Shown one piece after another: positions 1 through 5,141 of a stretch of DNA of 6,133 nt; position 1 is the first letter of the stretch, and each line of letters opens with the position of its first letter. Source of the DNA: an uncultured Lachnospiraceae bacterium (GTDB taxonomy: Bacteria; Bacillota; Clostridia; Lachnospirales; Lachnospiraceae); NCBI GenBank assembly GCA_947178465.1, contig CAMWYL010000207.1, positions 1 to 6,133 on the forward strand. Direction: 5' to 3'. A program made the position numbers and the translations under genes. The notes under the pieces are model-generated. The model did not search any database, was not told the DNA's origin, and worked only from the letters and a program-made list of their open reading frames with translations.

Positions 1-249
1 GCGATTGAGTGTCTCAATGTAGCGCGCAAGGCAAAGGATATCGCGGGTTCCTGCATTGCCTCGGGAATGGCTGCGCTTGTCGGTTTCCAAAGTTTTGTCA
101 ATATTGCAGTTGCCACGGGACTTTTTCCCAATACCGGGGTGCCTCTGCCGTTTGTCAGCTATGGATTGACTTCATTGGTCAGCCTATATATCGGTATGGG
201 TTTTGTATTGAATGTGCGCCTGCAGTGCGTCAGAAAATACAACAACTGA
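1..249 (+). CDS. rodA: SEDS-family glycan polymerase, RodA/FtsW/SpoVE type (3' end only)
   Basis: Only the last 82 codons are present; the frame is open from base 1 and ends at TGA 247-249. SEDS proteins are polytopic membrane glycosyltransferases that polymerise lipid II into peptidoglycan, paired with a class B PBP (RodA for elongation, FtsW for division). The visible part has the family C-terminal signature: TGLFPNTGVPLPFVSYG at residues 39-55, followed by a final hydrophobic segment (about 56-72) and a short basic tail (RLQCVRKYNN). The usual SYGGSS is SYGLTS here. RodA is preferred over FtsW because the gene precedes mgsA and a D,D-carboxypeptidase, an arrangement I associate with Clostridia elongation clusters, but the fragment alone cannot separate RodA, FtsW and SpoVE. 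No strong terminator follows it. Confidence 0.88.
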   Translation, partial: AIECLNVARKAKDIAGSCIASGMAALVGFQSFVNIAVATGLFPNTGVPLPFVSYGLTSLVSLYIGMGFVLNVRLQCVRKYNN

Positions 250-300
250 ATGAATTCTCAAAATTTTCAGAAAATTTTTTGATTTATGAGGTAGATTTTT

Positions 301-366
301 GTGGCTAAAACCGTTAAAATAATAGATAATGAATTGGAAAAGGAAGGAGTATGGTCATTAAAATGA
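301..366 (+). CDS. Possible 21-codon leader ORF coupled to mgsA
   Basis: This is a short open frame starting at GTG 301 and ending at TGA 364-366. A GAGGT Shine-Dalgarno sequence at 288-292 lies 8 bases upstream, a good match and good spacing. The stop overlaps the proposed mgsA ATG at 363 in an ATGA arrangement typical of translational coupling. The predicted peptide begins MAKTVKIIDNELEKEG and ends VWSLK; it is charged, with no membrane segment or signal peptide. I recognise no family. It could be a real small protein, a coupling leader for mgsA, or chance. The ribosome site and the overlap are what is seen; translation is inference. Confidence 0.25.
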   Translation: MAKTVKIIDNELEKEGVWSLK

Positions 367-758
367 ATATTGCGTTAATTGCACATGATGGGAAGAAAAA
401 ATTGATGCAGAATTTTTGTATTGCATATCGTGGTATTCTTAGTAAAAACGAGCTTTATGCGACAGGGACGACGGGACGGCTGATTGAAGAGGTTACGAAC
501 CTGAACATTCATAAGTATCTTGCGGGACATTTGGGCGGAGAGCAGCAGATTTGTGCACAGATCGAGCACAATCAGATAGATTTGGTTATTTTCCTGCGTG
601 ATCCGCTGAATTCAAAGTCACATGAGCCGGATGTAAACAATGCAGTGAAGCTGTGCGATATGCACAATATTCCTTTGGCGACAAACCTTGCTTCGGCGGA
701 GCTTTTGATTAAGTCACTGGACAGAGGAGATTTAGACTGGCGTGAAATGTATAAATAA
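363..758 (+). CDS. mgsA: Methylglyoxal synthase
   Basis: The enzyme converts dihydroxyacetone phosphate to methylglyoxal and phosphate in the cytoplasm, a bypass of lower glycolysis used when phosphate is limiting or sugar phosphates build up. The 131-residue protein shows the family in order: AHD at 7-9, the phosphate-binding ATGTTG at 33-38, GGEQQ at 58-62, RDPLN at 79-83, HEPD at 87-90 and NIPLATN at 102-108. Relative to E. coli MgsA, His98 and Asp101 correspond to H87 and D90, but catalytic Asp71 is Glu (E60). Length is close to the Bacillus enzyme and lacks the longer E. coli ends. ATG 363 is chosen because it gives the family N-terminus MNIALIAHD, although AAGGAAGGAG at 340-349 lies 13 bases away. 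In-frame ATG 351 would add four residues but sits only one base after that site. The 3' end overlaps the next gene by 17 bases. Confidence 0.93.
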   Translation: MNIALIAHDGKKKLMQNFCIAYRGILSKNELYATGTTGRLIEEVTNLNIHKYLAGHLGGEQQICAQIEHNQIDLVIFLRDPLNSKSHEPDVNNAVKLCDMHNIPLATNLASAELLIKSLDRGDLDWREMYK

Positions 759-1728
759 ACTCGGGAAAAGAATATGCGCGCTTGCACTCGGGTCGGTGAT
801 GATATTGAGCCTGACGGCGTGCAGTGCAAAGGAATACGGCTTTGCGTATGACCGCAACAGGAATAATTCCGGCTATTCAACGGCGGCACATACACAGGGC
901 GAGATGTTGGAGACGTATGCGAGTGATTTGTGTGTGACGGTGGGAGATGTGACTGAGGATACGGATGTTGATATGTCACAGGCGACTGCTGCAGGGCTTT
1001 TTGATATTAACTCAAAGGATGTGATATATGCAAAGAATATCCATGAACGGATGAATCCTGCAAGTCTTACGAAGATCCTCACAGCACTTTGCGCATTGGA
1101 ATACGGGAATCCGACGGATATTCTAACCGCGTCGGAGAACGTCAATATCACGGAGGCGGGCGCGGTCAAGTTAGGGCTGAAGGCGGGCGACACCATGACA
1201 ATGGACCAAGCCTTATATGCGCTGTTGCTCCGTTCAGCGAATGACGTTGCGATTCTGATTGCAGAGCACATTGGCGGGAGCGTTGAAGGCTTTGCCGATA
1301 TGATGAATGATATGGCGAAGCGCCTGGGGGCAACCAACAGCCATTTTGTAAACCCGAACGGACTGACGGACCCCAACCATTATACGACCGTGTATGATCT
1401 GTATCTGATTATGAATGCGGCCATTTCGAATGACAAGATTGTGGAAATCATGCACACGGAGACCTACACTTCCGTATACCATGATCAGAACGGTGCAGAG
1501 AAGACGATGAATATCTCAACTACAAACGCGTATTTGAAGAAGGAAGCGTTTGCACCGAATAATGTAACCGTTATCGGGGGAAAGACCGGGACAACGAATG
1601 CGGCGGGGAGCTGCCTGATTCTGTATAGCAGGGACAGTACGGGAAATCCATATATTTCCATTATCCTGCATTCGGAGGACAGGACCACTATGTATACGGA
1701 AATGACTGATTTGTTGGGCGAAATATAA
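742..1728 (+). CDS. D-alanyl-D-alanine carboxypeptidase, lipoprotein form (PBP5/DacA family)
   Basis: This is a serine D,D-carboxypeptidase (peptidase family S11) that removes the terminal D-Ala of peptidoglycan stem pentapeptides outside the membrane. The three penicillin-binding motifs are present and well spaced: SLTK at 108-111 (nucleophile S108), SAN at 165-167 and KTG at 281-283. The N-terminus has basic residues, a hydrophobic stretch (about 11-24) and a lipobox LTAC ending at C27, so it is probably a lipoprotein. Residues 28-78 form a polar linker. At 328 residues it ends soon after the catalytic domain and lacks the PBP5 C-terminal beta domain and amphipathic anchor of about 400-residue relatives; the lipid would replace that anchor. 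The start is GTG, because GAGGAG at 724-729 lies 12 bases upstream and the next in-frame ATG is inside the signal peptide. It begins within mgsA, implying coupled translation. The activity call is firm; dacA versus dacB or dacF naming is not. Confidence 0.92.
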   Translation: MKCINKLGKRICALALGSVMILSLTACSAKEYGFAYDRNRNNSGYSTAAHTQGEMLETYASDLCVTVGDVTEDTDVDMSQATAAGLFDINSKDVIYAKNIHERMNPASLTKILTALCALEYGNPTDILTASENVNITEAGAVKLGLKAGDTMTMDQALYALLLRSANDVAILIAEHIGGSVEGFADMMNDMAKRLGATNSHFVNPNGLTDPNHYTTVYDLYLIMNAAISNDKIVEIMHTETYTSVYHDQNGAEKTMNISTTNAYLKKEAFAPNNVTVIGGKTGTTNAAGSCLILYSRDSTGNPYISIILHSEDRTTMYTEMTDLLGEI

Positions 1729-1766
1729 AAACTTTCTGATTATTTTGTCAATGTTGCAAATATGAG

Positions 1767-1795
1767 TTGTTTTTTCTGACGGATTCTACTATAAT
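1767..1795 (+). promoter_or_regulatory. Probable housekeeping sigma promoter for the P-loop gene
   Basis: A perfect -10 TATAAT at 1790-1795 is preceded by TTGTTT at 1767-1772 with a 17-base spacer. The -35 matches TTGACA at only three of six positions. It would start transcription near 1802, leaving a leader of about 45 bases before the ATG at 1847. It lies in an AT-rich gap, and no clear terminator separates it from the carboxypeptidase gene, so read-through from upstream is also possible. Confidence 0.6.
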
Positions 1796-1846
1796 TATAC
1801 TGTATAGGTTATATGATATGCACATTTCTAATAGGAGGGATTACTT

Positions 1847-2269
1847 ATGGTACAGCTTGTTGTTGGAAAAAAGGGAAAAGGCAAGACCAAAATAATTTTA
1901 GAGATGGTAAACAAGGAGATTGTCAATGCATCCGGAAACATCGTATATCTTGACAAGGACATGTCTCACATGTATGAGTTGAATAACAAGGTTCGGCTGA
2001 TCAATGTGCGGGATTATGGTGTGGCAAATGCGGACGAGTTCGTAGGGTTTATCCGTGGCATCATTTCACAGGACCATGACTTAGAGCAGATTTATTTTGA
2101 CAGCTTTTTGAAGATTTCCTGTCTGGAAGAGAACGACCGGATAGAGGAGATTGTCAAGAAGCTTGACGATATCAGTGATACATATGGTTTTAAAATTGTT
2201 GTCAGTGTTTCTAAGGATGCGGAAGAATTACCCGAAGCATTAAAGTCAAAAGTAATTGTATCGCTTTAA
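1847..2269 (+). CDS. Small P-loop NTPase-like protein of unknown function
   Basis: I do not recognise a named family. The 140-residue protein begins with a beta strand and a clear Walker A motif, GKKGKGKT at residues 7-14 (K13, T14). A hydrophobic strand ending in aspartate, QIYFDS (D85), is a candidate Walker B, without the following Glu of the ASCE class. The C-terminus alternates helix-like and strand-like segments (FKIVVSVS near 115-122) and ends VIVSL. It is soluble, with no signal peptide or membrane segment, and is too short for a full AAA+, RecA or PilT-type ATPase; I see no arginine-finger motif. The start is secure: AGGAGG at 1833-1838 lies 8 bases before the ATG. It stands alone with its own promoter-like sequence and a hairpin behind it, between envelope genes and a division operon. 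Nucleotide binding is probable; any cell-envelope role is a guess from location. Confidence 0.85.
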   Translation: MVQLVVGKKGKGKTKIILEMVNKEIVNASGNIVYLDKDMSHMYELNNKVRLINVRDYGVANADEFVGFIRGIISQDHDLEQIYFDSFLKISCLEENDRIEEIVKKLDDISDTYGFKIVVSVSKDAEELPEALKSKVIVSL

Positions 2270-2291
2270 GTATCAACTTTCGTGAGAAATG

Positions 2292-2306
2292 CATATAAAA
2301 TATATG
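2292..2306. repeat. Short perfect inverted repeat
   Basis: CATATA at 2292-2297 and TATATG at 2301-2306 form a perfect palindrome around AAA, directly against the GC-rich hairpin that follows. It is all AT except for the end pair, so it could be chance in AT-rich sequence, or a protein-binding site near the downstream promoter. Confidence 0.35.
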
Positions 2307-2336
2307 AAGCCTCGGAGGGTTTGAAATCCGGGGCTT
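2307..2336 (+). terminator. Probable weak intrinsic terminator or leader hairpin
   Basis: AAGCCTCGGA at 2307-2316 pairs with TCCGGGGCTT at 2327-2336, giving a 10-base-pair stem with one T-G wobble and a 10-base loop. It begins 37 bases after the P-loop gene's stop. The tail is only TTTGCT, short of a proper T run, so termination would be partial. If transcription starts upstream of it, the same hairpin would lie in the leader of the HlyD-like gene. Confidence 0.5.
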
Positions 2337-2348
2337 TGCTAGTATAAA
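2321..2348 (+). promoter_or_regulatory. Candidate promoter for the hlyD-like/yggS/sepF operon
   Basis: TTGAAA at 2321-2326 and TATAAA at 2343-2348, 16 bases apart, each match the consensus at five of six positions. The overlapping TAAAAT at 2345-2350 gives an 18-base spacer instead. Initiation near 2355 would leave a leader of about 15 bases with the ribosome site almost at its 5' end. The -35 lies in the loop of the preceding hairpin, so the two elements share sequence. Confidence 0.45.
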
Positions 2349-2357
2349 ATATCAGTT

Positions 2358-2363
2358 GGGAGG
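2358..2363 (+). promoter_or_regulatory. Ribosome binding site fixing a GTG start
   Basis: GGGAGG lies 7 bases before GTG 2371. The longest open frame runs back to TTG 2356, but that codon overlaps this site, so GTG 2371 is the better start. Confidence 0.7.
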
Positions 2364-2370
2364 CCTTACT

Positions 2371-3771
2371 GTGGCAGGAGGGAACAGACAACCACACAGA
2401 AGAAATCAGAATAAATCCGGCAGAACGATGAACCGAATCGAGTTTGTGATTTTTGGCGCAATGACCGTTTATATTATTGCGCTTATTTTCATGTATATGA
2501 ATTCTGAGACGATAAAGGGATATGTGGTGGAGATGGGGTCTCTTTCCATATCTAAGACCTACACAGGGATTGCGCTGCGACAGGAAGAGCTGATTACGAC
2601 GCCTTATACCGGTTATATCTTCTTCCATGAGCGGGAGGGTGACCGTGTGTCCACGCGGGATACCGTGTACTCGATTGATGAAAGCGGACGGCTTGCCTCG
2701 ATGATAACCGAGAATCAGGGAGACAATGCTTACTCTGATGAAGAGCTTGGAGAGTTCCGCTCTGAGATTATCCAGTATGACAGAGGTTTTGACAGCAGCG
2801 ATTTTAGCAGTGTGTATAATTTTAAGTATGATGTGGAAGGAGCTGTTGTCAGCCTGGTCAGCTCCAATATGTATAAAAGCATCGAGGCGCTGAATCAGTC
2901 CAACCTTGGGGGAATGGTTTTGCTCTGCACATCCGGGAAGACCGGCTATGTTGTTTATAGTACGGACGGCTATGAGGAACTGACGGTGGAGCAGATTACG
3001 CCGGACATGTACAACCAGACTGAATACACGAAGACACGGACGAATAACAATGATTTGGTGGAGAAGGATGCGGTTGTCGGCAAGATTGTGACGGATGAGA
3101 ACTGGTCGCTGGTTATTCCGATTGAGCCGGAGCGCGCAGCGGAGCTGGCGGAGGAGGAATACGTAAAGGTCAAGTTTATCAAGACCCAGGAGAGCTCGTG
3201 GGCAGAGGTGGCGATACATCATCTGGCAGATGGTGATTATGCGGAGCTGCGCTTTAACAATTCCTGTGTGACCTTCTGCACCGACCGGTTTGTCGATATT
3301 GAGTTGGTGGTAGATGATGAGAAGGGGCTGAAGGTGCCCATATCCGCAATTGCGGAGAAGACCGCCTTCATCATTCCTGCCGAATATATGAGCAAGGGTG
3401 GACCAAACGGCAATTACGGCGTTTCCAAGGAAGTCTATGATGAGAACGGAAATCTGACCTATGAATTTATAGAGACGACGGTCTACAGCTCGGATGAGAA
3501 TGAATTTTATGTGGACAATAGTAATCTGAATGTGGGAACGTATATCTGTAAGCCGGATTCTACCGATAAGATGGCAATCAGCAAATCCGGTACGTTGATA
3601 GGTGTTTACAATATGAACAAGGGTTATGCGGACTTTAAGCAGATAACGATTCTGGCGAAGAATGACGAGTACGCAATAGTGAGCTCGAATACACAGTATG
3701 GGCTTACCGTATATGACAGAATCGTGTTGGATGCGTCGGCTGTTGATAATGACGATTTTATTCACAGATAG
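2371..3771 (+). CDS. HlyD-like membrane-anchored periplasmic-adaptor-type protein
   Basis: The 466-residue protein has a basic cytoplasmic N-terminus (about 1-22), one membrane segment (about 24-43, FVIFGAMTVYIIALIFMYM) and a long extracytoplasmic domain. Residues 78-104 (TPYTGYIF, REGDRVSTRDTVYSID) resemble the first half of a lipoyl/barrel-sandwich domain. A matching second half lies near 228-250 (DLVEKDAVVGKIV). The usual long helical hairpin between them is replaced by an acidic insert with an EELGEFRSEI-type helix. The C-terminus (DEYAIVSS, YGLTVYDRIVLDA) looks like the membrane-proximal domain of these adaptors. Adaptors of this family normally join an inner-membrane transporter to an export path, but no transporter gene is visible here. 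The gene sits 17 bases upstream of yggS and was probably co-transcribed with sepF. The fold is fairly clear; function and partner are unknown, and an envelope or division role is inference from context. Confidence 0.78.
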   Translation: MAGGNRQPHRRNQNKSGRTMNRIEFVIFGAMTVYIIALIFMYMNSETIKGYVVEMGSLSISKTYTGIALRQEELITTPYTGYIFFHEREGDRVSTRDTVYSIDESGRLASMITENQGDNAYSDEELGEFRSEIIQYDRGFDSSDFSSVYNFKYDVEGAVVSLVSSNMYKSIEALNQSNLGGMVLLCTSGKTGYVVYSTDGYEELTVEQITPDMYNQTEYTKTRTNNNDLVEKDAVVGKIVTDENWSLVIPIEPERAAELAEEEYVKVKFIKTQESSWAEVAIHHLADGDYAELRFNNSCVTFCTDRFVDIELVVDDEKGLKVPISAIAEKTAFIIPAEYMSKGGPNGNYGVSKEVYDENGNLTYEFIETTVYSSDENEFYVDNSNLNVGTYICKPDSTDKMAISKSGTLIGVYNMNKGYADFKQITILAKNDEYAIVSSNTQYGLTVYDRIVLDASAVDNDDFIHR

Positions 3772-3772
3772 C

Positions 3773-3780
3773 AAAGGTGG
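3773..3780 (+). promoter_or_regulatory. Ribosome binding site fixing the yggS start
   Basis: AAAGGTGG lies 8 bases before ATG 3789. The in-frame GTG at 3777 is inside this site and has no ribosome site of its own, so the ATG is preferred. Confidence 0.7.
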
Positions 3781-3788
3781 GAAAAGGG

Positions 3789-4508
3789 ATGTCAAAGTAT
3801 GGAATTCAGGAAAATATCGCCGCAGTACAGAGCGTCATTGACGCAGAATGTGATAAAGCCGGCAGGAATCGGAGCGAGGTCACGCTGATAGCAGTCAGCA
3901 AGACAAAGCCGGTGGAGATGCTATGGGAGGCCTATGACGCAGGATGCAGGGATTTTGGAGAAAATAAGGTACAGGAGCTTCTGGATAAATATGAAGTAAT
4001 GCCCAAAGATATCCGCTGGCATATGATCGGTCATTTGCAGCGGAACAAGGTCAAATACATTGTGGACAAGGTATTTCTGATTCACAGTGTCGATTCCTTG
4101 CGGCTTGCGGAGGAGATCAGCAAGGAGGCTGTCAAGAAAAACGTTACGGTGAATATTTTGGTGGAGGTAAACGTCGCAGGAGAGGAGACCAAGTTCGGGA
4201 CAAGCTGTGACGAGGCAAAGCAATTGGTGCGTGATATTGCCAAATTATCGAACGTTTGTATCAAAGGCTTGATGACAATTGCTCCTTTTGTGGATAATGG
4301 AGAAAATAATAGGCAATATTTCCGAAATTTAAAGAAAATACTAGTTGACATTATGCAGGAAAACGTAGATAATGTAACCATGGAGACATTATCTATGGGA
4401 ATGACAGGCGATTATCCCGTTGCTGTATCCGAAGGCGCAACCTATGTCAGAGTAGGAACTGCGATATTTGGAGTAAGGCAGATGATGCAAAAAGGAGAGA
4501 AGGCATAA
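3789..4508 (+). CDS. yggS: YggS/PLPBP-family pyridoxal-phosphate homeostasis protein
   Basis: This 239-residue single-domain TIM-barrel protein binds pyridoxal 5'-phosphate on a lysine and keeps vitamin B6 and amino-acid pools balanced; it has no known catalytic activity. Visible family motifs are LIAVSKTKP with the PLP lysine at K38, DFGENKVQE, WHMIGHLQRNK, LVEVNVAGEETKFG, and near the C-terminus LSMGMTGDYPVAVSEGATY leading into VRVGTAIFG. The usual SMGMS is SMGMT here. Length is normal for the family. It ends one base before sepF and follows the HlyD-like gene by 17 bases, so the three are very likely one transcript. In Bacillus the orthologue (ylmE) also sits beside sepF (ylmF), which supports both calls. 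Confidence 0.95.
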   Translation: MSKYGIQENIAAVQSVIDAECDKAGRNRSEVTLIAVSKTKPVEMLWEAYDAGCRDFGENKVQELLDKYEVMPKDIRWHMIGHLQRNKVKYIVDKVFLIHSVDSLRLAEEISKEAVKKNVTVNILVEVNVAGEETKFGTSCDEAKQLVRDIAKLSNVCIKGLMTIAPFVDNGENNRQYFRNLKKILVDIMQENVDNVTMETLSMGMTGDYPVAVSEGATYVRVGTAIFGVRQMMQKGEKA

Positions 4509-4509
4509 A

Positions 4510-5031
4510 ATGGGAGTAATGGACAAGTTTCTGGATGCATTACATTTGGGTGATGTGGAAGACGATTACGACAGCGAAGATTATTATGACGAAGGCGAAA
4601 TTATAGACAATACAGTACGCAAGCCGGTTTTAGTGCGCAATACAGACACAGATTTTGATGACTATGAAGCAAGACCGGTTAAGAAGCAGCCGCAGAAGGT
4701 TACACCGATCAGGCAGGTTAAGAAGGCACCAGGCAGTGGTATGGAGGTATGTGTCATCAAACCCGCAAGTGTTGAGGATGCAAGAGAGATTACGGAGACG
4801 CTTCTGGCAAACCGCACGGTAGTGCTGAATTTGGAGGGTCTTGATGTGGAGATTGCACAGCGTATTATTGATTTTACCTGTGGTTCCACATATGCCATCA
4901 GCGGCAACCTTCAGAAAATTTCAAATTATATCTTCATTATCACACCTGCAAGTGTTGACATTTCAGGTGATTTTCAGGAGATTATCTCCGGTACGTTTGA
5001 TGTGCCTCCGATTTCCCGCGGCATAATGTAG
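4510..5031 (+). CDS. sepF: Cell division protein SepF
   Basis: SepF anchors FtsZ protofilaments to the membrane, forming rings or arcs at the division site. The 173-residue protein begins with an amphipathic helix (MGVMDKFLDALHLG, 1-14) that serves as the membrane-targeting sequence. A strongly acidic linker (15-35, rich in D, E and Y) follows, then a proline- and lysine-rich linker (about 55-76). The globular FtsZ-binding core is at about 78-155, with KPASVEDAREI, VVLNLEGLD, AQRIIDF, GSTYAISGNLQKIS and YIFIITPASVDIS. About 18 residues (ending PPISRGIM) follow the core. The start is the ATG one base after the yggS stop; AGGAGA at 4493-4498 lies 11 bases upstream, inside yggS. A second in-frame ATG at 4519 would remove three residues and break the usual MGVMDKF start. 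The downstream ylmG, ylmH and divIVA of the Bacillus cluster are absent; a terminator follows instead. Confidence 0.95.
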   Translation: MGVMDKFLDALHLGDVEDDYDSEDYYDEGEIIDNTVRKPVLVRNTDTDFDDYEARPVKKQPQKVTPIRQVKKAPGSGMEVCVIKPASVEDAREITETLLANRTVVLNLEGLDVEIAQRIIDFTCGSTYAISGNLQKISNYIFIITPASVDISGDFQEIISGTFDVPPISRGIM

Positions 5032-5054
5032 TTTTACTTGGGATACCAATATTG

Positions 5055-5089
5055 AACTTCCCACTTTTTAACAGTGGGAAGTTTTCTTT
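5055..5089 (+). terminator. Strong intrinsic terminator after sepF
   Basis: AACTTCCCACT at 5055-5065 and AGTGGGAAGTT at 5073-5083 form a perfect 11-base-pair stem with a 7-base loop, followed by a T-rich tail (TTCTTT, directly after the TT of the stem). It begins 23 bases after the sepF stop. The T tract is on the + strand side only, so it ends the hlyD-like/yggS/sepF transcript and separates it from aroB. Confidence 0.92.
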
Positions 5090-5141
5090 GTACTGTTAAA
5101 GTGTGTAGTTAAAAATTCAATAGATAAGGTGGAGGAGCTTT

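Noticed and set aside
260..280. AAAATTTT repeated around CAG, a possible terminator after the SEDS gene
   Set aside because: The 8-base-pair stem is entirely A-T with a three-base loop, so it would be unstable. It is better read as AT-rich spacer.
9..308. A 99-codon + strand frame over the SEDS fragment
   Set aside because: It is out of frame with the SEDS reading frame, which carries the family signature. The Cys-rich translation is a shadow.
292..320. Possible promoter before mgsA (TAGATT, 17 bases, TAAAAT)
   Set aside because: The -35 matches at only three positions. The -10 also lies inside the candidate leader ORF. It is not distinguishable from AT-rich background.
873..1376. A 167-codon open frame on the - strand opposite the carboxypeptidase
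   Set aside because: It is antisense to a gene with all three penicillin-binding motifs, with no own ribosome site or neighbours.
2266..3795. A 509-codon open frame on the - strand opposite the HlyD-like gene
   Set aside because: It is the antisense shadow of a well-supported + strand gene with a ribosome site, membrane segment and recognisable fold. Its translation is rich in His, Arg and Ile with no family features.
5088..5126. Possible aroB promoter (TTGTAC with downstream TTAAAA or TAGATA)
   Set aside because: A promoter is expected after the strong terminator, but no pair of boxes here matches well enough to name one.
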